The notes beneath the pieces are model-generated. The model was not told the DNA's origin. It saw only the letters and a list, made by a program, of their open reading frames with translations, and did not search any database. Made by a program: the position numbers and the translations under genes. Below, in pieces: positions 6,627 to 15,068 of a stretch of 64,000 nucleotides of DNA (its first letter is position 1; each line of letters begins with the position of its first letter). The DNA comes from Cognatiluteimonas lumbrici (lineage in GTDB: Bacteria; Pseudomonadota; Gammaproteobacteria; Xanthomonadales; Xanthomonadaceae), in assembly GCF_006476065.1 (NCBI RefSeq), contig NZ_ML636798.1, positions 2,244,207 through 2,308,206 on the forward strand, given 5' to 3'.

Positions 6627-9080
6627 ATGCCGCGCATCGAAGACGACACCCGCAGGCCCCGCAGGCAGAACACAGGCGAACGGCGCGGCGACTGGCGCAG
6701 GCGCCTGTTGACCTGGGGCCTGGTGGCGGCGGCGCTGGTACTGGGCTTCCTGATCCCCTACACGATCTACCTGAACCACCAGGTGGTGGAGCGTTTCGGC
6801 CAATTGCAGTGGCAACTGCCGACCCGCGTCTACGCGCGGCCGCTGACCCTGGTCCCGGGCATGGCCCTGGACGCGGCCACGCTCAAGACCGAGCTGGACG
6901 CCGCCTCCTACCGCGACGACGGCGCCGGCGTCCGCCCCGGCACCTACCAGCACGAGGGCCGGCGCTGGCGCATCGCCAGCCGCGGGTTCCAGGACGTCGG
7001 CGGCAAGGTGGGGCCCAGCCGCATCCAGGTGGTCATCGCCGGCGGCAAGGTCGCCGAGCTGCGCGACCTCGCCCGCGACCAGGCGATCCGTTCGGCGGTG
7101 CTCGATCCCGCGCGCATCGCGACCCTGTACGGGCAGAAGCAGGAAGAGCGCCGCCTGGTGCAGATCGACGACGTCCCGGAACTGCTCGTCACCGGCCTGC
7201 AGGCGGTCGAGGACCGCGACTTCGCGGACCACCACGGCATCGACCTCAGCGGCATGGCGCGCGCGCTGTTCGTCACCGTGAAGTCGGGCGGCGAGACGCT
7301 GCAGGGCGGCAGCACGCTGACCCAGCAGCTGGCGCGCAGCGGCCTGCTCGGGATCGGCCAGGAACAGACCGCGACCCGCAAGTTCAACGAGATCCTGTAC
7401 GCGCTGCTGATCGAGTCGCACTACGACAAGCGCACGATCCTCGAGACCTACATGAACCAGGTCTACCTGGGCCAGCGCGGCAACCAGGAGATCCGCGGCA
7501 TGGCCGCGGGCGCCGAGTACTGGTTCGGCCGCGACCTGCGCGACCTCAACACGGCGCAGATCGCGCTGCTGATCGGCATGGTGAAGGGGCCGTCGGCCTA
7601 CGACCCGCGGCGCAACCCGGAGGCCGCCACCGGCCGCCGCAACTTCGCGCTGGAGAAGTTCCACGAGACCGGGCTGATCTCGGCCGAGGAACTGGAACAG
7701 GCCAAGGCGGCCCCGCTCGGCATCACCGATGCCCCGGGCAGTACCTCGGCCAACCGTTTCCCGGCCTACGTCGACCTGGTCCGGCGCCAGCTCGCGCGCG
7801 ACTATCCCGCCGGTGCCCTGCAGGGCGCCGGCCTGAGCGTGATGACGGCGATGTCGCCCTCGGCGCAGGCCTACGCCGAAGGCGCGGTCGCCGGCACCCT
7901 CAAAGCCCTGGACACCGAGAAAAGACCGCCGCTGCAGGCCGGGCTGGTGGTGACCGACGTCCACGACGGTGCCGTGCGGGCGGTGGTGGGCAGCCGCGAG
8001 TTCGCGCGCCACGGCTTCAACCGCGCGATCGAGGCGCGGCGCCCGGTGGGTTCGGTGATCAAGCCCTTCGTCTACCTGCTGGCGCTGGCGCAGCCGGGCC
8101 GCTGGTCGCTGGCGAGCTGGCTCGACGACAGCCCGGTCACCGTGACCCTGGACACCGGCAAGCGCTGGACGCCCGGCAACTCCGACGGCAGGAGCCACGG
8201 CAGCGTGCGCCTGATGGACGCGCTGGCCCATTCCTACAACCAGGCCACGGTGCGGCTGGGCATGGAGGTCGGGCCCGAGCGCGTGGCCGACCTGCTGCGC
8301 ACGCTGTCCGGGGTCGATGCGAAGGCGAACCCGTCGCTGATCCTGGGCGCGCTGGACCAGAGCCCCTACGCCATGGCCCAGCTCTACCAGTTCCTCGCCT
8401 CGGGCGGCGAGGTCCAGCCGCTGCATGCAGTGCGCGGGGTGATCGACCAGGACGGCAAGGTGGTCAAGCGCTACGACACCACGCCGGCGCCCGCCCAGGA
8501 GGGCGACGCGATCGCCGCGCGGCTGGTCACGATCGCGTTGCAGCACGCGGTCACCAACGGCACCGGGCGCCGGCTGGTCGCCGATGGCCTCGGCCACCTC
8601 AATGCCGCCGGCAAGACCGGCACCAGCAACGACAGCCGCGACAGCTGGTTCGCCGGCTGGACCGGGGACCACCTGGCGGTGGTCTGGGTCGGCAACGACC
8701 AGAACGAGCCGACCGGCCTGTACGGCGCCACCGGCGCCATGCGCGTGTGGTCGTCCATCTTCGCGCGGCTGCCGAGCGCCCCGCTGCAGGTGAGCGACGA
8801 CGGCCTCGACTGGGAGTGGGTCGAAGGCTCGCACGGCACCGATCCGGACTGCCCGGGCGCGCGCCGCTTCGCCTTCGTGGCCGGATTCACGCTGCCGTAC
8901 CAGCCCTGCTATCGCTACGAGTCCGATCCCTACTACGACCAGGGTGCGCCCGCGGACGAGGCCGACGAACCGGGGTTCTGGGAGCGTCTCTTCGGCGGCG
9001 GGCGCGGACGCGAGCTCGACCCCGCGCGGCGGGTGCCGCCCCCGCCGCCGGCGGAACCGCCGCCGCCCTCGCCGCGATGA
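6627..9080 (+). CDS. mrcB: Bifunctional penicillin-binding protein 1B
   Basis: This 817-residue class A PBP polymerises glycan strands and cross-links peptidoglycan in the periplasm. It has a cytoplasmic basic tail, one membrane anchor (about 27-47) and a UB2H domain (about 55-150), the docking site of LpoB in enterobacteria. The GT51 domain has catalytic Glu195 in EDRDF plus GGSTLTQQLAR. The transpeptidase domain has Ser476 in SVIK, then SYN and KTGT at Lys663. The tail is proline-rich (PPPPPAEPPPP). The UB2H domain separates it from PBP1a. A -10-like TAGACT lies at 6551-6556, and an AGGA stretch precedes the ATG. Confidence 0.95.
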   Translation: MPRIEDDTRRPRRQNTGERRGDWRRRLLTWGLVAAALVLGFLIPYTIYLNHQVVERFGQLQWQLPTRVYARPLTLVPGMALDAATLKTELDAASYRDDGAGVRPGTYQHEGRRWRIASRGFQDVGGKVGPSRIQVVIAGGKVAELRDLARDQAIRSAVLDPARIATLYGQKQEERRLVQIDDVPELLVTGLQAVEDRDFADHHGIDLSGMARALFVTVKSGGETLQGGSTLTQQLARSGLLGIGQEQTATRKFNEILYALLIESHYDKRTILETYMNQVYLGQRGNQEIRGMAAGAEYWFGRDLRDLNTAQIALLIGMVKGPSAYDPRRNPEAATGRRNFALEKFHETGLISAEELEQAKAAPLGITDAPGSTSANRFPAYVDLVRRQLARDYPAGALQGAGLSVMTAMSPSAQAYAEGAVAGTLKALDTEKRPPLQAGLVVTDVHDGAVRAVVGSREFARHGFNRAIEARRPVGSVIKPFVYLLALAQPGRWSLASWLDDSPVTVTLDTGKRWTPGNSDGRSHGSVRLMDALAHSYNQATVRLGMEVGPERVADLLRTLSGVDAKANPSLILGALDQSPYAMAQLYQFLASGGEVQPLHAVRGVIDQDGKVVKRYDTTPAPAQEGDAIAARLVTIALQHAVTNGTGRRLVADGLGHLNAAGKTGTSNDSRDSWFAGWTGDHLAVVWVGNDQNEPTGLYGATGAMRVWSSIFARLPSAPLQVSDDGLDWEWVEGSHGTDPDCPGARRFAFVAGFTLPYQPCYRYESDPYYDQGAPADEADEPGFWERLFGGGRGRELDPARRVPPPPPAEPPPPSPR

Positions 9081-9108
9081 CCGCCGCGGGCGGCGGCGTG
9101 CGCAACCG

Positions 9109-11064
9109 ATGACGGCACTGCAGGACCGCAGCGTCGCCGCGCTCGGCGCGGGCGGGGCGCTGGCGGAGGCGATCCCGGCGTTCGTGCCGCGACCGTCGCA
9201 GCAACGCTTCGCCGGTGCGGTGGCCGCGGCGTTCGAAGGCCGCGGCGTGCTGCTCGCCGAGGCCGGCACCGGCACCGGCAAGACCTACGCCTACCTCGTG
9301 CCGGCGCTGCTCTCGGGCCTGAAGACGATCGTCTCCACCGGCACGCGTGCGCTCCAGGACCAGCTCTACCATCGCGACCTGCCGCGCGTCCGCGACGCAC
9401 TCGGCGTCGGCCTGAAGACCGCGCTGCTCAAGGGACGCGCCAACTACCTGTGCCGCTACCGCACCGAGCAGGCGCGCGGCGAGGCCGCGTTCGCCAGCCG
9501 TGCGCTCGCGGCGCAGTTCGAGCGCATCGTGGCCTGGTCGGGGCGTACGCGCATGGGCGACATGGCCGAGGTCGAAGGCCTGGCCGAGGACTCTCCGCTG
9601 CTGCCGCTGGTGACCAGCACCGCCGACAACTGCCTCGGCAGCGACTGCCCGTTCTGGGACGACTGCTTCGTGGTGCAGGCGCGACAGCGCGCGCAGGCGG
9701 CGGACCTGGTGGTGGTCAACCACCACCTGTTGCTCGCCGACCTGGCGCTCAGGCAGGAAGGCTTCGGCGAAATCCTGCCGGGCGCGCAGGCCTTCGTGGT
9801 CGACGAGGCGCACCAGCTGCCGGAGCTGGCGGCGCAGTTCTTCGGCGAGGGCAGCGGCGCGCGCGCGCTGGTCGAGCTGGCGCGCGACACCCTGCGCGAG
9901 GCCGGCGACGTGGCTTCGGCGCTGGCGCTGCTGCAGGCGCCGGCGCAGGCGCTGGAACACGCGGTGCGCGCGCTGCGCGCCGCGATGGACGTGCTGCCGG
10001 TGCGCGGGACCGGCGAGCGCGCGCTGGAAGCGCCCGGCGTCGCCGAGGCCTTCGACGCGCTGTCCGCGGCGCTCGCCGGGCTGGCGACGGCGCTGCAGCC
10101 GTTGCGCGAATCCTCGCCGGGGCTGGATGCCTGCCACGCGCGGGCGGTGGACGCGGCGGGGCGGCTCGAGCGGTGGGTGGCAGGCGAGCCGGACACCGGC
10201 CCGCACGAAGGCGAGCGCGACAGCGTGCGCTGGTACGAGCTCACCCGCCGCGGCTTCCGCCTGCAGCGCACGCCGCTGGACGTGTCCGGACCCTTGCGCC
10301 GGCATCGCGAGGAGTCGCGCGCCGCCTGGGTGTTCACCTCGGCGACGCTGGCGGTCGAGGGCCGCTTCGAGCACTACGCGCAGCGCCTCGGGCTGGACGC
10401 GCCGGAGACGCTGCTCGAACCGAGCCCCTTCGACTGGAACGCGCAGGCGCTGTGCTACCTGCCGCCGCGCTTGCCGGAGCCGATGTCGCGCGACTACACC
10501 GCGGCCGTGGTCGCCGCCGTGCGGCCGGTGCTGGAGGCCTCGGGCGGGCGCGCATTCGTGCTGTTCGCCTCGCACCGCGCGCTGCGCGAGGCGGCCGCGC
10601 TGCTGCGCGGCGGACCGTGGCCGTTGTTCGTGCAGGGCGACGCCCCGCGCGTGCAACTGCTGCAGCAGTTCCGCGCGTCCGGCAACGGCGTGCTGCTGGG
10701 CGCGGCCAGCTTCCGCGAGGGCGTGGACGTGGTCGGCGAGGCGCTAAGCGTGGTGGTGGTGGACAAGCTGCCGTTCGCGGCGCCGGACGATCCCGTGTTC
10801 GAGGCGAGGCTGCAGGCGGTGCGGCGCGCCGGCGGCAATCCGTTCCGCGACGAGCAACTGCCGCAGGCGGTGATCGCGCTCAAGCAGGGGGTCGGCCGGC
10901 TGATCCGCAGCGAGCGCGACCGCGGCGTGCTGGTGCTGTGCGATCCGCGCCTCACCGGCCGCAGCTACGGCCGCACCTTCCTCGAGTCGCTGCCGCCGTT
11001 CCCGCGTACCCGCGACCTCGACGAGATCACGGCGTTCTTCGCGCCTGCTGCTCTGCCAGGGTGA
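9109..11064 (+). CDS. ATP-dependent helicase, DinG/YoaA family (XPD-like, Fe-S)
   Basis: This superfamily 2 helicase of 651 residues is related to XPD. It shows Walker A (AEAGTGTGKTYAYL), the DEAH box (VVDEAHQLPE) and four cysteines for a 4Fe-4S cluster: one in NYLCRYR and three in NCLGSDCPFWDDC. The C-terminal motifs VDVVGEALSVVVVDKLPFAAP and QGVGRLIRSERDRGVL complete the helicase core. The length and motif set are closer to YoaA (636 aa in E. coli) than to DinG. Its likely role is unwinding damaged or R-loop DNA. The ATG at 9109 lies 28 nt after mrcB. The 3' end overlaps the convergent tsaB by 38 bp. Confidence 0.9.
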   Translation: MTALQDRSVAALGAGGALAEAIPAFVPRPSQQRFAGAVAAAFEGRGVLLAEAGTGTGKTYAYLVPALLSGLKTIVSTGTRALQDQLYHRDLPRVRDALGVGLKTALLKGRANYLCRYRTEQARGEAAFASRALAAQFERIVAWSGRTRMGDMAEVEGLAEDSPLLPLVTSTADNCLGSDCPFWDDCFVVQARQRAQAADLVVVNHHLLLADLALRQEGFGEILPGAQAFVVDEAHQLPELAAQFFGEGSGARALVELARDTLREAGDVASALALLQAPAQALEHAVRALRAAMDVLPVRGTGERALEAPGVAEAFDALSAALAGLATALQPLRESSPGLDACHARAVDAAGRLERWVAGEPDTGPHEGERDSVRWYELTRRGFRLQRTPLDVSGPLRRHREESRAAWVFTSATLAVEGRFEHYAQRLGLDAPETLLEPSPFDWNAQALCYLPPRLPEPMSRDYTAAVVAAVRPVLEASGGRAFVLFASHRALREAAALLRGGPWPLFVQGDAPRVQLLQQFRASGNGVLLGAASFREGVDVVGEALSVVVVDKLPFAAPDDPVFEARLQAVRRAGGNPFRDEQLPQAVIALKQGVGRLIRSERDRGVLVLCDPRLTGRSYGRTFLESLPPFPRTRDLDEITAFFAPAALPG

Positions 11065-11713
11065 GCGCGACGTTGTCGCGCAGGTAGGCCGGCTCCAGCC
11101 GTTCCGGCGGCACGGCTTCGCGCTCGAACAGGGACACGCCGAGCCTGGCGACGTCGGCTGCCCGCGGCAGCGCGGTCGCGTCGGCGGCGACCAGGCGCTC
11201 GCCCAGGCGCGTGCGCAGGGCGCCGTCGCCGGCGGCAAAGCCGGTTCCGGCGCCGTGCCAGCCGTCGCCCTCGGGCAGCGTGATCGTGCCCGGGTCGCCG
11301 ACGGCCTCCGGTTGCAGTCCGACCAGCATCCCGTCGTCGCGCAGGAACGCGCCGAGGTAGACCTCGCCCATGCGCGCATCGATCGCCGCGATCACGCGGT
11401 CGCCGGCGACCGGCGCCGCCAGCGCCAGCAGGGTGGAGACCGGGACCACCGGCCGGTCGAGCGCCAGCGCTATGCCCTGGGCCAGGGCGATGCCCAGGCG
11501 CACGCCGGTGAAGGCGCCGGGGCCGCGGCCGACGGCGATCGCGTCGAGCGCGGACTTGGCCATCCCGGCCTCGGCGAGCAGCGCCTCGGCCCAGGGCAGG
11601 GCGAGCTCGGCGTGGCGTCGCGGCGCGAGTTCGTGCCGCTCGCGGACCTCGCCGTCCAGCCACAGCGCCACCGAACAGGCTTCGGTGGAGGTTTCGAATG
11701 CAAGCAGTTTCAT
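11027..11713 (-). CDS. tsaB: tRNA t6A biosynthesis protein TsaB
   Basis: The protein has 228 residues and belongs to the ASKHA-type TsaB family. TsaB partners TsaD and TsaE in forming N6-threonylcarbamoyladenosine on ANN-decoding tRNAs. The start MKLLAFETSTEACSVAL and the motif GRGPGAFTGVRLGIA are diagnostic. The ATG overlaps the stop of the upstream TonB-like gene (ATGA, 11710-11713), and that gene overlaps gshB in the same way, so the three form one minus-strand operon. Its last 38 bp overlap the end of the convergent helicase gene. Confidence 0.93.
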   Translation of the reverse strand: MKLLAFETSTEACSVALWLDGEVRERHELAPRRHAELALPWAEALLAEAGMAKSALDAIAVGRGPGAFTGVRLGIALAQGIALALDRPVVPVSTLLALAAPVAGDRVIAAIDARMGEVYLGAFLRDDGMLVGLQPEAVGDPGTITLPEGDGWHGAGTGFAAGDGALRTRLGERLVAADATALPRAADVARLGVSLFEREAVPPERLEPAYLRDNVALTLAEQQARRTP

Positions 11714-12585
11714 CGGTCTTCCAGTTGCCCGCCGGGCATGAAGTGCCACGTGCGGACGATGTTGAGGATGTCCGGGTCCTCCTCGGTGCGCGGCAGCGGC
11801 GGATACGGTTCGGCCAGGCGCGCGATCCGGAGCGCGGCGGAGTCCAGCAGCGGGACGCCGCTGGAATGCACGATGGTCGCCGATTCCATGCTGCCGTCGC
11901 GGCGCACGCCGACGTTGATGACCACGATGCCCTCCATCCTGCGCGCCCGCGCCTCGCTCGGGTAGTTCAGGTTGCCGACCCGCTCGACCCGGTCCACCCA
12001 GTCGCGCAGGTAGCCGGCCCAGGCGTACTCGCGGGTGCTGGCGGACACGAACTTGCGCGTCGGCCGGCGGGCGTACAGGCGCGAGCTGCGGTCGATCTCC
12101 GCGGCCAGGCGGGCCATGGCGATGTCCCGCGGCACCGGCAGTTCGCCGTGGGGGCGGGGCAGGGGCTGCGCCTCCTGCGTGCGGCGGGCGTCCGCGACCG
12201 GCTCCCGGCCGGCGGTGCTGGTCACCACGCGCGGTCGCGGCCGGGGCTGCGCCTCGGGCGCCTGTGCCCGCAGCTCGCGCGGTGCCAGTCCGCGCTCGGC
12301 CTTGGCGGCGTCGCCGACCTGGTCCTCGCGCGGCCGGCGGGCGATCTCGTCCTCGCCGCCGCCGCGGTTGGCGGCCTGGGCCAGGAAGTCGGCCTGTTCC
12401 GGGCTCAGCTCGGTGCGCGACTGGGTCAGGATCACGTCCAGCGTCGGCATCACCGGCGCCGCCGACTCGATCGCGAAGCCGACCCCGAGGATCAGCAGCC
12501 CGTGCACCAGCAGCGACAGCACCAGCGTCGCGCCGAGCCGCTCGCGCTCGCCGACCCGCGGGGCAGCCACGACCCGAGCGTTCAT
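11710..12585 (-). CDS. Energy transducer TonB-like protein
   Basis: The protein has 291 residues, with a cytoplasmic N-terminus and one membrane anchor around residues 17-40 (VLSLLVHGLLILGVGFAI). A charged, proline- and arginine-containing periplasmic spacer follows. The C-terminal TonB domain (about 205-285) includes YPSEARARRMEGIVVINVGV and GVPLLDSAALRIAR. TonB proteins couple ExbBD and the proton motive force to outer-membrane receptors. No exbBD is nearby. Placement between gshB and tsaB with ATGA overlaps on both sides is seen in xanthomonads. An orphan or paralogous TonB is likely; substrates are unknown. Confidence 0.88.
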   Translation of the reverse strand: MNARVVAAPRVGERERLGATLVLSLLVHGLLILGVGFAIESAAPVMPTLDVILTQSRTELSPEQADFLAQAANRGGGEDEIARRPREDQVGDAAKAERGLAPRELRAQAPEAQPRPRPRVVTSTAGREPVADARRTQEAQPLPRPHGELPVPRDIAMARLAAEIDRSSRLYARRPTRKFVSASTREYAWAGYLRDWVDRVERVGNLNYPSEARARRMEGIVVINVGVRRDGSMESATIVHSSGVPLLDSAALRIARLAEPYPPLPRTEEDPDILNIVRTWHFMPGGQLEDR

Positions 12586-13532
12586 CGCGCCGCCGCGCGC
12601 GCCTCGATCGCGTCGAACAGCATGCCGGCGATATTGAGGCCGAACTGCGCGTCGAGTTCGCGAATGCAGGTGGGGCTGGTGACGTTGACCTCGGTGAGCC
12701 AGTCGCCGATCACGTCCAGCCCGACGAACAGCATGCCGCGGGCCTTCATCTCCGGCGCCACCCGGGCGGCGATCCAGCGGTCGCGCTCGCTCAGCGGCCG
12801 TCCCTCGCCGCGGCCCCCGGCGGCGAGGTTGCCGCGGAACTCGTCGCCCTGCGGGATCCGTGCCAGGCAGTAGTCCACGGGCACGCCGTCCACCAGCAGG
12901 ATGCGCTTGTCGCCTTCCGAGATTTCGGGCAGCCAGCGCTGCGCCATGGCCATGCGGCCACCGCCGACCAGGGTTTCCAGGATGACGTTGAGGTTGGCGT
13001 CGCCGGCGGCGGCGCGGAAGATCGAGCGCCCGCCCATGCCGTCGAGCGGCTTGAGCACCGCCTCGCCGTGCTCGGCGACGAAGGCCTTGAGCGCGGCCGG
13101 GTCGCGGCTGACCAGCGTCGGCGGGCAGCACTCCGGGAACAGCAGCGCCGCCAGCTTCTCGTTGTAGTCGCGCAGCCCCTGCGGATCGTTGACCACGAGG
13201 GCGCCGGCGGCCTGGGCCATCCCCAGCACCTGGGTGTCGTGGATGTACTCGCTGTCCACGGGCGGGTCGCTGCGCATCAGCACCACCTGCCCGGGGCCGA
13301 ACGCGCGCTGCGTGAAGGCGCCGAGCTCGAACCACCCGGCCGGATCGTCGCGGACCTGCAGCGGGGCCATGCCGGCCATCGCCACGCCGTCGCGCACGCA
13401 CAGCCCGCCCGGGCGCACGTAGTGCAGCCGGTGGCCGCGACGGGCGCCCTCCAGCAGCATCGCGAACGTGGAATCCTTGGCGATGTGGATGGACCCGATC
13501 GGGTCCATCACGACGACGATGTCGAGCACCAT
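12582..13532 (-). CDS. gshB: Glutathione synthetase
   Basis: The protein has 316 residues, the normal GshB length. It joins gamma-glutamylcysteine and glycine using ATP. It begins MVLDIVVVMDPIGSIHIAKD, the classic GshB N-terminus, and has ATP-grasp elements including EAVLKPLDGMGGRSIFR and DWLTEVNVTSPTCIREL. The ATG at 13532 is chosen because the extra upstream codons (to 13622) do not resemble the family. A TACCAT hexamer on the minus strand at 13559-13564 could be its -10. It is the first gene of the gshB-tonB-tsaB operon and is divergent from pilG. Confidence 0.95.
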   Translation of the reverse strand: MVLDIVVVMDPIGSIHIAKDSTFAMLLEGARRGHRLHYVRPGGLCVRDGVAMAGMAPLQVRDDPAGWFELGAFTQRAFGPGQVVLMRSDPPVDSEYIHDTQVLGMAQAAGALVVNDPQGLRDYNEKLAALLFPECCPPTLVSRDPAALKAFVAEHGEAVLKPLDGMGGRSIFRAAAGDANLNVILETLVGGGRMAMAQRWLPEISEGDKRILLVDGVPVDYCLARIPQGDEFRGNLAAGGRGEGRPLSERDRWIAARVAPEMKARGMLFVGLDVIGDWLTEVNVTSPTCIRELDAQFGLNIAGMLFDAIEARAAAR

Positions 13533-13629
13533 GCGGCGGGTCCGGACGGGGTTCTGGCATGGTAGCAGGCGGCCCGCGCCCGGACCGGCCCGGCAACGTG
13601 TCGCCGGGCGCACTCCGGACAACGAAAAC

Positions 13630-13660
13630 TTGACACTTCCGGCGAGGGCTGGGATATAGG
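13630..13660 (+). promoter_or_regulatory. Candidate sigma-70 promoter of the pil-chp operon
   Basis: A perfect TTGACA lies at 13630-13635, and a -10-like TATAGG at 13655-13660 with a 19-nt spacer; GATATA at 17 nt is an alternative reading. It is about 50 nt upstream of pilG, in the 178-bp gap between divergent gshB and pilG. TTGACA is rare in this G+C-rich sequence, which supports the call. Confidence 0.5.
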
Positions 13661-13710
13661 TGCTTCGCAGTGGCGCCGGCTTTCACGAGCGCCGCGCATG
13701 GGGAGTACAG

Positions 13711-14112
13711 ATGACGCCAGACGACAACCGCGCCGGGAGCCTCGATGGCCTCCGTGTGATGGTGATCGATGATTCCAAGACGATCCGGCGCACCGCCGAG
13801 ACGCTGCTCAAGCGGGAGGGCGCGGACGTGGTCACGGCGACGGACGGGTTCGAGGCGCTGGCCAAGATCGCCGACCAGCAGCCGCAGATCATCTTCGTGG
13901 ACATCATGATGCCGCGCCTGGACGGGTACCAGACCTGTGCGCTGATCAAGAACAACCAGCTGTTCAAGTCCACGCCGGTGATCATGCTGTCGTCCAGGGA
14001 CGGCCTGTTCGACAAGGCGCGCGGCCGCATCGTGGGCTCCGAGCAGTACGTCACCAAGCCTTTCACGCGCGAGGAACTCCTCGACGCGATCCGCAAGCAC
14101 GTCAACGCCTGA
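13711..14112 (+). CDS. pilG: Twitching motility response regulator PilG
   Basis: This single-domain CheY-like receiver has 133 residues. The acidic pair is in VMVIDDSK (D20, D21), the phosphoacceptor is D64 in FVDIMMPRLDGY and the conserved lysine is in QYVTKPF. In pseudomonads and xanthomonads PilG is phosphorylated by ChpA/PilL and promotes type IV pilus extension and polar function. The start MTPDDNRAGS follows a GGGGAG ribosome-binding site (about 13699-13705). It is the first gene of the pilG-pilH-pilI-pilJ-chpA run, with 19 nt to pilH. Confidence 0.93.
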   Translation: MTPDDNRAGSLDGLRVMVIDDSKTIRRTAETLLKREGADVVTATDGFEALAKIADQQPQIIFVDIMMPRLDGYQTCALIKNNQLFKSTPVIMLSSRDGLFDKARGRIVGSEQYVTKPFTREELLDAIRKHVNA

Positions 14113-14131
14113 CCGGGGGGGTAGGGCAACC

Positions 14132-14497
14132 ATGGCACGCATTCTCCTGATCGAGGACTCGCCGACCGACACGGCGGTGCTCACCCAACTGCTGGAACGC
14201 AACGGACACCAGGTGCTGACCTCGGGCAGCGCCGAGGACGGCATCGAGGTCTGCAAGCGCGAGCTGCCGGACCTGGTGCTGATGGACGTGGTGCTGCCGG
14301 GCATGAACGGCTTCCAGGCCACCCGCGCGCTGTCGCGCGACGGCCTGACCCGCGACATCCCGGTGCTGATCGTGAGCACCAAGAGCATGGAAACGGACCG
14401 CGCCTGGGGCCTGCGCCAGGGCGCGCGCGACTACATCGTGAAGCCGCCGGACGAAGGCGCGCTGGTGGCCCGGATCAACGAGCTCGTCGGCGCGTGA
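14132..14497 (+). CDS. pilH: Twitching motility response regulator PilH
   Basis: This single-domain receiver has 121 residues. It starts MARILLIEDSPTD, with D52 (VLMDVVLPGMNGF) as phosphoacceptor and the lysine in YIVKPPDE. PilH is the second CheY-like output of the Pil-Chp system, thought to act as a phosphate sink or in pilus retraction. The stop TGA overlaps the ATG of pilI (TGATG at 14495-14499), so the two are translationally coupled. Confidence 0.93.
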   Translation: MARILLIEDSPTDTAVLTQLLERNGHQVLTSGSAEDGIEVCKRELPDLVLMDVVLPGMNGFQATRALSRDGLTRDIPVLIVSTKSMETDRAWGLRQGARDYIVKPPDEGALVARINELVGA

Positions 14498-15036
14498 TGG
14501 CCAGGGTGCGCAGCCCCTACGAGATCCTCGCCGACTACGAGCGGCGCAGCCTCGTGCACGTGGCTGGCCTGCCCGAGCAGCTCGACGCGCCCGGCCTGTG
14601 GCGCGGCGTCGGCTTCCGCATCGGCGGCAAGCGCCTGGCGGCCGGCTTCGACGAGGTGGCCGAGATCCTGCCGATGCCGCAGGTGACGCCGGTTCCCGGC
14701 GCGCAGCCGTGGATGCTCGGCGTGGCCAACATCCGCGGCAACCTGCTGCCGATCGTGGACCTCAAGCAGTTCCTCGAGGGCGAGCGCACCGTGCTGCATG
14801 AGGGCCAGCGCGTGCTGATCGTGCGCCAGCCCGGCGGCGACGTCGCGATCACCATCGACGAGCTGTACGGCCAGCGCAGCTTCCACGAGGAGCACCGGCT
14901 GCAGGAGGCCGAAGCCGCGCAGGGACGCTACGCCCATTTCATTGAGGCCATGTACCGGTTGGGCGAGGACGTGTGGAGCGTCTTCAGCCTGCAGAAGCTG
15001 GCCCGTACCCCCGAATTCCGACAAGCCGCGGCCTGA
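14497..15036 (+). CDS. pilI: CheW-like adaptor PilI
   Basis: The protein has 179 residues from the ATG at 14497; a GTG one codon earlier is possible. It is a CheW domain that bridges the receptor PilJ and the kinase ChpA. The core motif is [26 protein letters not shown] (about 68-93), with the second subdomain near [14 protein letters not shown]. It overlaps pilH by a nucleotide and is followed after 32 nt by pilJ. In this window a second CheW protein closes the same operon (24333-24797). Confidence 0.92.
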   Translation: MARVRSPYEILADYERRSLVHVAGLPEQLDAPGLWRGVGFRIGGKRLAAGFDEVAEILPMPQVTPVPGAQPWMLGVANIRGNLLPIVDLKQFLEGERTVLHEGQRVLIVRQPGGDVAITIDELYGQRSFHEEHRLQEAEAAQGRYAHFIEAMYRLGEDVWSVFSLQKLARTPEFRQAAA

Positions 15037-15068
15037 GCCGCGCACGCAACGACGACCGAGGCCGCACC

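Noticed and set aside
8887-10656. Long minus-strand frame opposite the DinG/YoaA helicase.
   Set aside because: It is antisense to a gene with intact helicase motifs, with no recognisable domain and no ribosome-binding site.
13660-13710. Upstream in-frame extension of pilG starting at a GTG.
   Set aside because: The extension would overlap the -10 of the likely promoter, and the ATG at 13711 has a GGGGAG ribosome-binding site with the usual PilG N-terminus.
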